The notes under the pieces are model-generated. The model made no database searches. It was not told where the DNA came from and saw nothing but the letters and a program-made list of their open reading frames with translations. Shown piece after piece: positions 9,432-19,316 of a stretch of DNA of 64,000 nucleotides (position 1 is the stretch's first letter; the number at the start of each line of letters is the position of its first letter). Both the position numbers and the translations under genes were made by a program. This stretch comes from Burkholderiales bacterium (GTDB taxonomy: Bacteria > Pseudomonadota > Gammaproteobacteria > Burkholderiales > Burkholderiaceae_C): contig JAGWTU010000018.1 in the NCBI GenBank assembly GCA_028868825.1, forward strand, positions 32,600 to 96,599, written 5' to 3'.

Positions 9432-9935
9432 ATGTCCAGCCGTCCCCTGAATCCGCTGCCGCGCGCCGCGCTGGCCCTGTCGCTGCTGCTGGCCATGGCC
9501 GTCGCTGCCGCGGCGCAGACCTCGACCGCGCACCACAAGCCCGTCAAGTCGCGCGCCAAGGCCGTCGCCAAGGCGCCGCCGCCGCTGCCGCCCGACGAGC
9601 AGGCGCGCATCGAGTTCGATCGCGTCGTCTACGAGCACGAGAAGCCGCGCATCAACTTCGACCGCCCGCAGCCGCTGCTGCGCGCCGTCGTCGTGCTGCG
9701 CGTGACGCTGGATCCGCAGGACCAGTGGCATGCCGAGGTCTTCCGCGACAACCCCGAGCAGCCCGAGATGACGCGCGTCGCGCTCGAGACCATCGAGCAT
9801 CTGCCGGCGCCGCGCGCGCTCAGCGCGCCGACGCTCGAGCGCCTGCACACCGAAGGCCTGATCGAGGCCTGGCTGTTCCAGAACAACGGTCATTTCGCGC
9901 TCAAGGCACTGGCCAAGCCGCAACGCGGCATGTGA
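9432..9935 (+). CDS. Secreted protein with TonB C-terminal-like domain
   Basis: A 167-residue protein starting after a clear GAGGAG ribosome site. It has a signal peptide (hydrophobic residues ~11-28, ending AAAQT) and a Lys/Pro-rich linker with PPPLPPDEQ. The ~80-residue C-terminal region, with [31 protein letters not shown] and [13 protein letters not shown], resembles the beta-strand layout of TonB C-terminal modules. The TonB similarity is my inference from that pattern. No ExbB/ExbD genes are nearby, so an energy-coupling role is not supported. The function is otherwise unknown. Confidence 0.65.
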   Translation: MSSRPLNPLPRAALALSLLLAMAVAAAAQTSTAHHKPVKSRAKAVAKAPPPLPPDEQARIEFDRVVYEHEKPRINFDRPQPLLRAVVVLRVTLDPQDQWHAEVFRDNPEQPEMTRVALETIEHLPAPRALSAPTLERLHTEGLIEAWLFQNNGHFALKALAKPQRGM

Positions 9936-9944
9936 CGCACCGCC

Positions 9945-9959
9945 GCCCCGGCACGGGGC
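9945..9959 (+). terminator. GC hairpin after the TonB-C-like gene
   Basis: A perfect 6-bp stem GCCCCG/CGGGGC with a three-base loop lies 9 bases after the stop codon. There is no T-tract, so it may only pause or protect the RNA. Confidence 0.35.
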
Positions 9960-9978
9960 CGCAAGGGCGCTCGATCGA

Positions 9979-10011
9979 GTCGGGTTCGGGTATCGTCAGG
10001 CCCGACCCGAC
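9979..10011. other. Inverted repeat in the kup leader
   Basis: GTCGGGTTCGGG (9979-9990) pairs with CCCGACCCGAC (10001-10011), with one bulged T and a 10-base loop. It lies 80 bases before the kup start, in the 155-base gap between genes. It could be an operator or an RNA hairpin in the kup leader. No known riboswitch class is recognised. Confidence 0.35.
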
Positions 10012-10090
10012 CTCCGAATCGGGTGTTTCCTCATGCGTTACCGGTGCGGGCAGTGGCAGGCTCGCGCTCACCACAAGATTACGGGCATCC

Positions 10091-12004
10091 ATGACAGCAC
10101 AAGCTCCCGCCCTCGAAGCGGAAGGCGCCGACGGCCACACGGCGCATGCCAGCGTCGCTGCGCTCACCTTGGGCGCCTTGGGCGTCGTCTACGGCGACAT
10201 CGGCACCAGCCCGCTGTACACGGTGGCCGAGATCTTCCGGCCGGCGACCGGCGTCGCGCTGAACCAGGCGAACCTGATCGGCGCCATCTCGGCCGTTTTC
10301 TGGGCGCTGATGCTGATCGTGACGCTGAAATACGTCATCCTCATCCTGCGCGCCGACAACCACGGCGAGGGCGGCGGCCTGGCGCTGACGGCGCTGGCCG
10401 CGCATGCCGTGCAGGGCCGGGCGCGCACGCGCAACTTCCTGCTGCTGCTGGGCGTCTTCGGCGCTACGCTGTTCTACGGCGACAGCATCATCACACCCGC
10501 GGTCACCGTGCTCGGCGCGATCGAGGGCCTGGAGGTCGTGTCGCCGGGATTCAAGACCTATGTCGTGCCGATCTCGATCGCCATCGTCGTCGGCCTGTTC
10601 ATGGTGCAGCGCCTGGGCACCGGCGTCGTCGGACGCTGGTTCGGCCCGGTGCTGATCGTCTGGTTCGCCGTGCTCGCCGTCACCGGCGTGATCAATATCG
10701 CCCGCGCACCGGCCATCCTCAACGCGCTGAACCCGCTGCACGCCTGGGAGTTCCTGAGCGTGCGCGGCTGGCACCTGTTCGCCACGCTGGGCGCGATCGT
10801 GCTTGCCCTCACCGGTGCCGAGGCGCTGTATGCCGACATGGGCCATTTCGGGCGCAAGCCGATCCAGCTCGCCTGGATGGGGCTCGTGCTGCCATCGCTG
10901 GCGCTGAACTACATGGGCCAGGGCGCGCTGCTGATCCGCGACCCGACGGCGATCGTGAATCCCTTCTTCCACCTCTTCCCGCAATCGCTGCAGCTCGCCG
11001 CCGTCGCGCTCGCGACGGTGGCCGCCATCATCGCTTCGGGCGCCGTGATCTCGGGCGCCTATTCGATGACCAAGCAGGCGATCCAGCTCGGCTTCCTGCC
11101 GCGCATGCAGGTGCGCTACACCTCGGCGGCGCAGAGCGGGCAGATCTACATGCCGGCGGTGAACTGGCTGCTGATGGCCGGCGTGGTCGCGGCGATCGCC
11201 GGTTTCGAGAGCAGCGCGGCGCTGGCCTCGGCCTACGGCATCGCGGTGACGATGACGATGATGATCACGACCGTGCTGACCTGGTTCGTCGTGCGCGACG
11301 GCTGGAAGATGCCGGCCGCCATCGTCGGCCCGGCGACGCTGTTCTTCCTCGTGCTCGACGCGCTGCTGATCGCCGGCTGCGCCGTCAAGTTCTTCGACGG
11401 CGGCTGGTTCCCGCTGGCGATGGGCCTGCTGCTGTTCATCGTCATGAGCACCTGGTCGCGCGGGCGCGAGCTGCTGCTGGAGAGCATCCGCAGCGAGGGC
11501 CTGGAACTCCAGCCCTTCATCGACAGCCTCGACCCCGAATCGATCCACCGCGTCGAGCGCACCGCGATCTACGCCGTCGCCAATCCCGAGACCGTGCCGC
11601 AGGCGCTGCTGCACAACCTCAAGCACAACCAGGTGCTGCACGAGCGCAACGTGATCCTGCATGTGCGCTTCGCCGACCGGCCGTACGTGGCCGAGGCCGA
11701 GCGCGCGCAGATCGAGGACCTGGGTCACACCTTCTGGCGCGTGACGCTGACCTTCGGCTTCATGAACACGCCCGACGTGCCCAAGGCGCTCGTGCAATGC
11801 GACAAGCGCGGCCTGCGCATCCCCGTGTTCGAGACGACCTATTTCCTCAGCCGCGAGACCGTCGTGCCGACGCAGGGCAGCGGCATGATGTTCTGGCGCG
11901 AGCGGCTGTTCGCGGCGATGAGCCGCAACGCCGGCGGCATCGTCGAATTCCTGCGCCTGCCCGACAACGCGGTCGTCGAGCTGGGCACGCGCGTGCAGAT
12001 CTGA
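10091..12004 (+). CDS. kup: Low-affinity potassium uptake transporter Kup
   Basis: A 637-residue inner-membrane K+/H+ symporter of the HAK/KUP/KT family. It begins with a short polar tail and then the diagnostic [16 protein letters not shown] in the first membrane segment. About twelve membrane segments follow, including [20 protein letters not shown] and [15 protein letters not shown] ~170-residue cytoplasmic C-terminal domain ends the protein. Length agrees with bacterial Kup (about 620-630). The ATG at 10091 gives the family-typical N-terminus. The Shine-Dalgarno match is weak. Confidence 0.95.
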   Translation: MTAQAPALEAEGADGHTAHASVAALTLGALGVVYGDIGTSPLYTVAEIFRPATGVALNQANLIGAISAVFWALMLIVTLKYVILILRADNHGEGGGLALTALAAHAVQGRARTRNFLLLLGVFGATLFYGDSIITPAVTVLGAIEGLEVVSPGFKTYVVPISIAIVVGLFMVQRLGTGVVGRWFGPVLIVWFAVLAVTGVINIARAPAILNALNPLHAWEFLSVRGWHLFATLGAIVLALTGAEALYADMGHFGRKPIQLAWMGLVLPSLALNYMGQGALLIRDPTAIVNPFFHLFPQSLQLAAVALATVAAIIASGAVISGAYSMTKQAIQLGFLPRMQVRYTSAAQSGQIYMPAVNWLLMAGVVAAIAGFESSAALASAYGIAVTMTMMITTVLTWFVVRDGWKMPAAIVGPATLFFLVLDALLIAGCAVKFFDGGWFPLAMGLLLFIVMSTWSRGRELLLESIRSEGLELQPFIDSLDPESIHRVERTAIYAVANPETVPQALLHNLKHNQVLHERNVILHVRFADRPYVAEAERAQIEDLGHTFWRVTLTFGFMNTPDVPKALVQCDKRGLRIPVFETTYFLSRETVVPTQGSGMMFWRERLFAAMSRNAGGIVEFLRLPDNAVVELGTRVQI

Positions 12005-12025
12005 TCCCGGCGCCGCGCCGTCTCA

Positions 12026-12049
12026 GCCCGGACCGCGGAGGGTCCGGGC
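12026..12049. terminator. Hairpin between kup and the convergent transporter-receptor operon
   Basis: A perfect 9-bp stem, GCCCGGACC (12026-12034) and GGTCCGGGC (12041-12049), with a 6-base loop, lies between the convergent stop codons of kup and the last substrate-binding gene. It is a likely bidirectional terminator. It lacks an obvious T-tract on either side. Confidence 0.6.
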
Positions 12050-12050
12050 C

Positions 12051-13859
12051 TCAGTGCGCGGCGGCGTTGCGCGCGGCGACGTCGATGTCGAGCCTGTGCC
12101 AGATGTCGTACCAGAACACCGGCCTGCGGTAGCCGTCGACCCAGGGATGGGCAACGACGGCCGCGAGGAGGTTCACATGCGGCTTGTACGGCGCATAGAC
12201 GGCGGCCAGGCGCTTGGCCTGGCGGAACAGCGCGTCGCGCTCGGGGCCGTCGGGCAGGTCGCTCATGCGGCGGAAGGCGGCGTCGAAGGACGGCAGCTCG
12301 AAGCGCGCCAGATTGCCGGCGCCGGCCTCGGGCCCGTACAGGCGCGACAGCGCGTCCTGGCCGTCGGGGCGGTCGGCCGAGCTGCCGAGGAACCAGATCA
12401 TCAGGTTGCCGGCACGCGCCGCCTTCATGTTCTCCTGCCATTGCGCCGGCTTGAAGACGGCGCGCAGCCCGACCGCGCGCAGCGACTTCGCCGTCAGCTC
12501 GTCGATCTGGCGGCTGAGCGCCGAGGTCTCCGTCGCGAACTCGAGCTGCAGCGGGCTGCCGTCGGGGCGCTCGCGCCAGCCGTCGCCGTTGCGGTCGACA
12601 TAGCCGTAGAGGTCTAGCAGCGCCTGCGCGCGCGCCGGGTCGTGGTCGGCGGCCTCGGTGTGGAACTGCGGGTCGTAGCCGCTGCAGTAGGGCGGCACCA
12701 GCGACGGTGCCGGCACCGCCAGGCCGCGGTAGACGAGCTGGATCTCGCGTTCGATGTCGATCGCCAGGCTGATCGCGCGACGCAGCGCGATCTGCGCCGG
12801 CGCCATGCCGCCGACGACCGGGTGCCGCATGTTGAAGTAGCTGAAGGTCGTGTACGGGACCGGCACGCGCCAGCCCTGGATGCCGCGCCGCGCGAGGTTC
12901 GGCGCGAGCCGGCCGGCCGGCATCGCCTGCTGCGCGAAGTCCAGCGGCACGGCGGCGACGTCGATGCGGCCGTTGAGGAAGCTCAGCCAGCGCGGCTGCG
13001 ACTCGTCGATCACCGAGACCTCGACGCGGTCGACCAGCGGCAGCCGCCGGCCGCGCAGCCGCGCGAGCATCGCCTGGCCCTCGGCGTCGTCGGGCGCCGG
13101 TTCGGCGTCCCAATGGACGGTGCGGTAGTTCGGGTTGCGCTCGAGCGCGATGCGCGACGAGCGCACCCATTCGACGATGCGGTACGGCCCGGTGCCGACC
13201 GGATGCTCGTCGATGCGGTCGCCGTAGAACTCGACGACCTCGCGCGCGACGGCGCCGAAGGTCTGGCTCATCGCCAGCAGCTCGTAAAAGCGCGGTCGCG
13301 GCTGCTCGAGCGTGAATTGCAGCGTGTAGCGGTCGAGCGCGCGCAGCCCGGCGATCTCGGTGTCGTAGTCGAAGGGCCGGCGGCCCTCGAGCGCGCGCTC
13401 GCGCAGCGCCGCCAGCCCGACGATGCGGACCTCGTCGACCGTGGTCCAGTTCGGCGAGCGCGTGGCCGGGTCGGCGAAGCGCTTGAAGGTGTAGACGTAG
13501 TCCTGCGCCGTCAGCTCGCGCCGGCGGCCGGCGAAGGCGGCGTCGTCGGCGTAATGGATGCCGGGCGTCAGGCGCACGGTCCAGACGCGGAAGTCGGCGC
13601 TCGATTCGGGCATCGCGGCGGCGACGCGCAGCCGCAGCCTGACCGGCCGCGCCAGATGGTCGTATTCGTAGGGCGCGTCGAAGATGTGGGCGATGAAGGT
13701 CGCCGAATAGAGGTCGTTGTGGCGCACCGGGTCGAAACCCGACTCGGCCACCGGGTGCGCGACGCGCAGCACCTTGGTTGGCGGCGGCGCCGCTGCCGGC
13801 GCCGCGGCGGCCGGCAGTGCCAGCGCCGCCGGCAGCGCGAGCGTCTGGCGCCGCCTCAT
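12051..13859 (-). CDS. ABC transporter substrate-binding protein, family 5 (tandem copy 1, operon-distal)
   Basis: A 602-residue periplasmic solute receptor of the peptide/nickel-type family (SBP_bac_5). The N-terminus MRRRQTLALP followed by an Ala/Pro-rich hydrophobic stretch is a twin-arginine-like signal. The mature part opens with KVLRVAHPVAESGFDP and contains HPVGTGPYRIVEW and RNPNYR, both typical of the family. A calcium-loop-like motif, DRNGDGWRE, follows DLYGYV. This is the last of five paralogues and its ATG overlaps the previous stop (ATGA). The ligand cannot be deduced; oligopeptides are the family norm. No lipobox cysteine is seen. Confidence 0.9.
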   Translation of the reverse strand: MRRRQTLALPAALALPAAAAPAAAPPPTKVLRVAHPVAESGFDPVRHNDLYSATFIAHIFDAPYEYDHLARPVRLRLRVAAAMPESSADFRVWTVRLTPGIHYADDAAFAGRRRELTAQDYVYTFKRFADPATRSPNWTTVDEVRIVGLAALRERALEGRRPFDYDTEIAGLRALDRYTLQFTLEQPRPRFYELLAMSQTFGAVAREVVEFYGDRIDEHPVGTGPYRIVEWVRSSRIALERNPNYRTVHWDAEPAPDDAEGQAMLARLRGRRLPLVDRVEVSVIDESQPRWLSFLNGRIDVAAVPLDFAQQAMPAGRLAPNLARRGIQGWRVPVPYTTFSYFNMRHPVVGGMAPAQIALRRAISLAIDIEREIQLVYRGLAVPAPSLVPPYCSGYDPQFHTEAADHDPARAQALLDLYGYVDRNGDGWRERPDGSPLQLEFATETSALSRQIDELTAKSLRAVGLRAVFKPAQWQENMKAARAGNLMIWFLGSSADRPDGQDALSRLYGPEAGAGNLARFELPSFDAAFRRMSDLPDGPERDALFRQAKRLAAVYAPYKPHVNLLAAVVAHPWVDGYRRPVFWYDIWHRLDIDVAARNAAAH

Positions 13860-15688
13860 GCTGCGGCCCCGCCGCGCCGGCGCTGTTCGTCGAGGTCGAT
13901 GTCGACGTACTGCCAGACGTCGTTCCAGAACAGCGGCCGCCGGTAGCCGATCACCCAGGGCTGGGTGAGATCGGTGACGTAGCGGTGCTCGTGCGTCTTG
14001 TACGGCATGTAGGCGACCGCCAGGCGTTTGGCCTGCTCGAACAGTGCCAGGCGCTCGGGACCGTCGGGCAGCACCGACAGGCGGTCGTAGACGGCGTCCA
14101 TCGCCGGCAGGCGAAAGCGCGCGAAATTCTGGCCACCGATCTGGCGGCTGTCGTAGCGCTGGAACGTTCCCTGGCCGTCGGGTTGCGCGGAGAGCAGGCC
14201 CGCGGACCACATCTGCAGCTTGCCGGCGCGCCCGGCCTTCAGGTTCTCGGGCCACTGGGCGGTGACGAACTCGATGCGGATCGCCAGCGCCGTCATGTTG
14301 CGTCGCCATTCCTCGTCGAGCTGGCGCGACAGCTGGTCGGGCTGGGTCGCGCGCCTGAGCAAGAGCGGGCTGCCGTCGGGCATCTCGCGCCAGCCGTCGC
14401 CGTTGCGGTCGACATAGCCATACAGGTCGAGCAGGGCCTTCGCGCGCGCCAGGCCATGGTCGCCGTTCTCGCTCTTGAAATCCGGGTCGTAGCCGTAGGT
14501 GTGGGGCATCACCGGCGATTGCGCGACGATGGCCTGGCCATGGCGCACGAGCCGGATCTCGCGCCGGATGTCCAGCGCCAGCGCGATGGCGCGGCGCAGC
14601 GCCACCTTCTGGGGCGTGTAGCCGCCGAGCACCGGGTCGTCCATGTTGAAGTAGGTGAAGTAGATGTCGGCACGCACCATGCGGTGGCCGACGATGCCCT
14701 GACGTGCCAGGTTCGGCGCCACCACGCCGGCCGGCATCGCCTGGTCGATGAACTCGGCCGGCACGTCCTCGATGAAGTCGCTGCCGCGCTGCAAGAAGGT
14801 GAGCCAGCGCGGCTGATTCTCCTGGATGATGGAGATCTCGACGCGGTCGATCATCGGCAGGCGCCGGCCCTTCAGGCGCGCCAGGATCGCCTGCCCCGGG
14901 GCGTCGTCGGCGGCCGGTTCGGCGTCGTAGAACGTCGGCCGGTATTCGGGGTTGCGCTCGAGGGCGATGAAGGAGCTGCGCCGCCATTGCACGAGCCTGA
15001 ACGGCCCGGTGCCGACCGGGTGGGCGGGGATCTCGTCGCCGTAGGACTCGACCACCTCGCGCGCGACGGCGCCGACGAGATCGCTGCCGGCCATGAAATC
15101 GGTGACCAGGCGCGGGCGCGGTTCGGTGACGCGGTACTGGATCGTGTAGCGATCGAGGGCGCGCACGCCCTCGATCGGGCGCTCGTAGTCGAAGGGCTGC
15201 CGGCCCTCCAGCGCCTGGCGGCGCAACGCGGCCAGGCCGACGAAGCCGAAGGTGTCGATCCAGGTCCAGTTCGCGCCCCTGATCGCCGGGTCGGCAAAGC
15301 GCTTGAGGGTGTAGACATGGTCGGCCGCCGTCAGCTCGCGGCGGCGGCCCTTGAACGCCGGGTCGCTGGCGAAATAGATGCCGGGCTTGACCTTCACCGT
15401 CCAGACGCGGAAATCGTCGCTGGCCACCGGCATGCCGTCGGCCGTCAGCGGGCGCACCTTCGCCGGGCGGGCCAGCGGGTCGTACTGGTACAGCGCCTCG
15501 AAGATATGTGCCGTGACGACGCGCGAATACAGGTCGAGGAGCCGGGGCGGGTCGAAGCCGCTCTCGGCGACGCGGAAGGCGTAGCGCAGCACCTTGCGCG
15601 GCGCCGCCTGCGCGGCGGCCCGCGGCGCCGCGGCCCAGGCGGCAGGGCCCGCGACGCCGGCCGCGCGCAGCAGCGAACGGCGCTTCAT
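13856..15688 (-). CDS. ABC transporter substrate-binding protein, family 5 (tandem copy 2)
   Basis: A 610-residue paralogue of its neighbours. The signal MKRRSLLRAAG followed by an Ala-rich hydrophobic run is twin-arginine-like. The mature start is KVLRYAFRVAESGFDP. Family segments include YTLKRFADP, HPVGTGPFRLVQW, LERNPEYR and the shared DRNGDGWRE loop followed by PDGSPL. Both its start and its stop are in 4-base overlaps with the adjacent copies, which implies translational coupling along the cluster. Sequence differences from the other copies lie throughout the protein, so this is not a recent duplication. Confidence 0.9.
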   Translation of the reverse strand: MKRRSLLRAAGVAGPAAWAAAPRAAAQAAPRKVLRYAFRVAESGFDPPRLLDLYSRVVTAHIFEALYQYDPLARPAKVRPLTADGMPVASDDFRVWTVKVKPGIYFASDPAFKGRRRELTAADHVYTLKRFADPAIRGANWTWIDTFGFVGLAALRRQALEGRQPFDYERPIEGVRALDRYTIQYRVTEPRPRLVTDFMAGSDLVGAVAREVVESYGDEIPAHPVGTGPFRLVQWRRSSFIALERNPEYRPTFYDAEPAADDAPGQAILARLKGRRLPMIDRVEISIIQENQPRWLTFLQRGSDFIEDVPAEFIDQAMPAGVVAPNLARQGIVGHRMVRADIYFTYFNMDDPVLGGYTPQKVALRRAIALALDIRREIRLVRHGQAIVAQSPVMPHTYGYDPDFKSENGDHGLARAKALLDLYGYVDRNGDGWREMPDGSPLLLRRATQPDQLSRQLDEEWRRNMTALAIRIEFVTAQWPENLKAGRAGKLQMWSAGLLSAQPDGQGTFQRYDSRQIGGQNFARFRLPAMDAVYDRLSVLPDGPERLALFEQAKRLAVAYMPYKTHEHRYVTDLTQPWVIGYRRPLFWNDVWQYVDIDLDEQRRRGGAAA

Positions 15689-17502
15689 GCGCGCACCTCG
15701 CCCGCCGCCGCATCGAGGTCGACCATGTGCCACCATTCGTAGCCGAACATCGGCCGCCGGTAGCCGACGAGCTGCGGCCGCACGAGGTCGGTGACGAGGA
15801 CGTGGCAATGCAGCTTGTACGGCGCGTAGGCCACCGCCAGGCGCTGCGCCTGGCGGAACAGGGCCTCGCGCTCGGGCCCGTCGGGCAGCACCGACAGGCG
15901 CTCGTAGAGTGCGTCCATCGCCGGCAGCTTGAAGCGCGCGTAGTTCTGCTGCTGGATGCGCGGGCCGTAATAGCGGCCGAGGATGTCCTGGCCGTCGGGT
16001 TGCGTTGCCACCGATCCGAGGGTCCACATCATCAGCTTGCCGGCGCGCGCGGCCTTCAGGTTCTCGGGCCATTTGGCCGATCTGAATTCGACCCGGATGC
16101 CCAGCGCGGTCAGGTTGCGCTGCCACAGCTCGTTGAGCCGGCGCGCCGCGCCGTCGGGCTGGGTCGCGATCTCCAGGCGCAGCGGCGTGCCGTCGGGCTG
16201 CTCGCGCCAGCCGTCGCCGTTGCGGTCGACGTAGCCGTAGAGCTCGAGCAGCGCCAGCGCCCGCGCCGGATCGTAGCGGCTCATCTCGCTCTTGAGCGCC
16301 GGGTCGTAGCCGCTCGTGCCCGGCAGGATCGGGCTCTGCGCCGGGATCGCCATGCCGTGGCGCGCGACGCGGATCTCGCGCTCGATGTCGACGCCGAGGT
16401 TGATCGCGCGGCGCAATGCGACGCGCTCGGGCGCGAGCCCGCCGACCACCGGATCGTCCATGTTGTAGTAGGTCAGCGCGATGCTGGGCGGCAACACGCG
16501 GGCGCCGCGCACGCCTTGCCGCGCGAGGTACGGGGCGACGCGGCCGCCGGGCATCGCGGCGTCGATGAATTCGGGCGGCACGCGGTCGACGAGGTCGGCG
16601 TCGCCGCCGAGGAACGACAACCAGCGCGGCTGCGCCTCCTCGATGATCGAGACCTCGACGCGGTCGACCAGCGGCAGGCGGCGTCCGCGCAGCCGCGCGG
16701 CGAGGGCCTGGCCCTCGGCATCGTCGGCCGCGGGTTCGGCCTCCCACAGCCGCTCGCGGTAGCCCGGGTTGCGTTCGAGCACGATCAGCGAACTGCGCCG
16801 CCAGCGCGCGAGCCGGAACGGCCCGGTGCCCACCGGATGCTCGGCGATGTGGCCGCCATGGGCCTGCGCGACCTCGCGCGCGATGGCGCCGAAGCCATGG
16901 CTGCCGGCCAGTTCCTCGACGAAGCGCGGCCGCGTCACGCCGAGGCGGAACTGCAGCGTGTAGCGGTCGAGCACGCGCAGCCCGGGCGTCTCGGCGTCGT
17001 AGTCGAAGGGCTGCTTGCGCTGCAGCGCGCGCTGGCGCTGCTCGGCCACGCCGGCGAGCTGCCATTCGGCTATCGTCGGCCAGCGCGGCGCCTTCACCGC
17101 CGGGTCGGCGTAGCGCAGGATCGCGTAGCGGTAGTCGGCGGCGACGAGCTCGCGCGGCCGACCGCCGAAGGCCGGGTCGTCGGCGAAATGGATGCCGGGC
17201 CGCAGGCGGACCGTCCAGGTGCGCCAGTCGGCGCTGACCTCGGGCAGCGCGGCCGCCGTCAGTGGCACGATGCGCGCCGGCTGCGCGAGGTAGTCGTAGG
17301 TGTAGAGCGCTTCGAAGATATGCGCGTTCACGGTGGCCGAATAGGTGTCGGTGACCTGGGCCGGGTCGAACCCCGTCTCGGCGACGGGGAACGCATAGCG
17401 CAGCACCTTGGGCGCGGCGGCCGGCGATGCGGACGGCGCCGCGGCCGCGGCCGGCCCCGCCGCCAGCGCCCCCGCCAGGGCCAGGGCCTGGCGCCGCCTC
17501 AT
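15685..17502 (-). CDS. ABC transporter substrate-binding protein, family 5 (tandem copy 3)
   Basis: A 605-residue paralogue with the signal MRRRQALALAGALAAG and the mature start KVLRYAFPVAETGFDP. It shares HPVGTGPFRLARW, RNPGYRERLW, VDRVEVSIIEEAQPRWLSFL and the DRNGDGWRE loop. In the proximal half it uses FADDPAFGGRPRELVAADY, close to copy 5, whereas copies 2 and 4 read FASDPAFKGRRREL; this suggests subgroups within the cluster. Both gene ends overlap the neighbours by four bases. The ligand is unknown. Confidence 0.9.
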   Translation of the reverse strand: MRRRQALALAGALAAGPAAAAAPSASPAAAPKVLRYAFPVAETGFDPAQVTDTYSATVNAHIFEALYTYDYLAQPARIVPLTAAALPEVSADWRTWTVRLRPGIHFADDPAFGGRPRELVAADYRYAILRYADPAVKAPRWPTIAEWQLAGVAEQRQRALQRKQPFDYDAETPGLRVLDRYTLQFRLGVTRPRFVEELAGSHGFGAIAREVAQAHGGHIAEHPVGTGPFRLARWRRSSLIVLERNPGYRERLWEAEPAADDAEGQALAARLRGRRLPLVDRVEVSIIEEAQPRWLSFLGGDADLVDRVPPEFIDAAMPGGRVAPYLARQGVRGARVLPPSIALTYYNMDDPVVGGLAPERVALRRAINLGVDIEREIRVARHGMAIPAQSPILPGTSGYDPALKSEMSRYDPARALALLELYGYVDRNGDGWREQPDGTPLRLEIATQPDGAARRLNELWQRNLTALGIRVEFRSAKWPENLKAARAGKLMMWTLGSVATQPDGQDILGRYYGPRIQQQNYARFKLPAMDALYERLSVLPDGPEREALFRQAQRLAVAYAPYKLHCHVLVTDLVRPQLVGYRRPMFGYEWWHMVDLDAAAGEVRA

Positions 17503-19316
17503 GCACCGACCCCGCGGCGCTGCCGCTCTTCGACGTCGATGTCGATGTACTGCCAGTAGTCGAGCATGAAGGGCTGGCGCCGGTAGCCGACGAGCCAGGG
17601 TTGGCTCAGGTCGTTGGCGATGCGGTGCACGTGGTACTTGTAGGGCATGTAGACGACGGACAGTCCCTTGGCCCGCGTCATCAGCGCCAGGCGTTCGGGG
17701 CCATCGGCCATGACCGACATGCGGTCGATCAGCGCGTCCATCTCGGGCAGGCTGAAGCGGGCGAAGTTCTGGCCGCCGATCTGGCTGCTCTGGTAATTCG
17801 TCAGGATGTCCTGGCCGTCGGGGCCGGCGGCCTGGCTGCCGAGGTTCCACATCTGCAGCTTGCCGGCGCGCGCCTGCTTCAGGTTCTCCTGGAACTGGGC
17901 GGTGACGAACTCGATGCGCAGGCCGATCGCCGCCATGTTGCGTCGCCATTGTTCGTCGATCGAACGCGATCGCTGGTCGGGCTGGGTCGACTTGTGCAGC
18001 ACGAGCGGGCTGCCGTCGGGCATCTCGCGCCAGCCGTCGCCGTTGCGGTCGAGGTAGCCATAGAGGTCGAGCAGGGCCTTGGCGCGCGGCGCGCTGTAGT
18101 CGCCGTTGGCGCTCTTGTAGTTCGCGTCGTAGCCGTAGGTCTGCGGCATGAACGGCGACTGCGCGCGCACGGCCTGGCCGTGCCAGATGAGGCGGATCTC
18201 GGCATCCATGTCGACGCCCAGGGCGATCGCGCGCCGCAGCGCGATCTTCTCGGGCGTATAGCCGCCGACCACCGGGTCCTCCATGTTGAAGTAGGTGTAG
18301 GTGTCGTCGGCCATCACCATGCGGTGGCCGGCGACGCCCATGCGCGCGAGGTAGGGTGCGACATGGCCGCCGGGCATGGCGCGGTCGATGAAGTCGTAGG
18401 GCACGACGTCGAGCAGGTCGATGCGGCGCTGCAGGAAGGTCAGCCAGCGCGGCTGCGCCTCGGTGATGATCGAGATCTCGACGCGGTCGACGATCGGCAG
18501 CCGCCGGCCCTTGAAACGCGCCAGCAGGGCCTGGCCCTCGGCGTCGTCGGCGCCGGGTTCGGCTTCGTAGCGCATCTCGCGGAATTCAGGGTTGCGTTCG
18601 AGCGCGATGAAGCTGCTGCGTCGCCATTCGGCGAGCCTGAACGGACCGGTGCCGACCGGATGGCCGCCGATGGCGTCGCCGTAATGCTCGACGACCTCGC
18701 GTGCCACCGCGCCCAGCAGGTCGCCCGCGGCGAGCGCGTCGGTCGTCAGGCGGGGTCGCGGATCGCGCAGCTTGAATTGCAGCGTGTAGCGGTCGAGCGC
18801 GCGGATGCCCTCGAGCGGGGTGTCGTAATCGAAGGGATGCTTGCCGTCGAGCGCCGCGCGGTAGCGTTCGGACAGGCCGAGGAAATGGAAATCCTCGATG
18901 TACGTCCAGGCCGGCGAATTGTTGGCCGGATCGGCGAAGCGCATGAACGAATAGACGTAGTCCTGCGCCACGAGTTCGCGCCGCCGGCCCTTGAACGCCG
19001 GGTCGGAGGCGAAGTAGATGCCGGGCCGGATGCGCACGGTCCAGGTGCGGAAATCGGCGCTGGCCTCGGGCATCGCGGCGGCCGTCAGCGGCCGCACCTT
19101 GACCGGCCGGGCCAGCGGGTCGTACTGGAGCAGGCCTTCGAAGATATGCGGCGTGACGGTGCGCGAATACAGGTCGACGATCTTCGCCGGGTCGAAATTC
19201 GATTCGGCGGTCGGGAACGCATAGCGGTAGACCTTGCGCGGCGCGGCCGCGGCCGCGGCATGCATGGTCGCCGCCGCAGCGCCCGCCGCGAGTTTGAGCG
19301 CGTCGCGCCGCCTCAC
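17499..19316 (-). CDS. ABC transporter substrate-binding protein, family 5 (tandem copy 4)
   Basis: A 605-residue paralogue starting with GTG at 19316, which overlaps the previous stop (GTGA). The signal VRRRDALKLAAGAAAA is a good twin-arginine match. The mature start is KVYRYAFPTAESNFDP; the usual Gly of ESGFDP is Asn here. Shared segments are FASDPAFKGRRREL, HPVGTGPFRLAEW, RNPEFRE and DLYGYLDRNGDGWRE. It is most similar in pattern to copy 2. Its likely partners are the permeases and ATPase encoded divergently upstream. Confidence 0.9.
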   Translation of the reverse strand: MRRRDALKLAAGAAAATMHAAAAAAPRKVYRYAFPTAESNFDPAKIVDLYSRTVTPHIFEGLLQYDPLARPVKVRPLTAAAMPEASADFRTWTVRIRPGIYFASDPAFKGRRRELVAQDYVYSFMRFADPANNSPAWTYIEDFHFLGLSERYRAALDGKHPFDYDTPLEGIRALDRYTLQFKLRDPRPRLTTDALAAGDLLGAVAREVVEHYGDAIGGHPVGTGPFRLAEWRRSSFIALERNPEFREMRYEAEPGADDAEGQALLARFKGRRLPIVDRVEISIITEAQPRWLTFLQRRIDLLDVVPYDFIDRAMPGGHVAPYLARMGVAGHRMVMADDTYTYFNMEDPVVGGYTPEKIALRRAIALGVDMDAEIRLIWHGQAVRAQSPFMPQTYGYDANYKSANGDYSAPRAKALLDLYGYLDRNGDGWREMPDGSPLVLHKSTQPDQRSRSIDEQWRRNMAAIGLRIEFVTAQFQENLKQARAGKLQMWNLGSQAAGPDGQDILTNYQSSQIGGQNFARFSLPEMDALIDRMSVMADGPERLALMTRAKGLSVVYMPYKYHVHRIANDLSQPWLVGYRRQPFMLDYWQYIDIDVEERQRRGVGA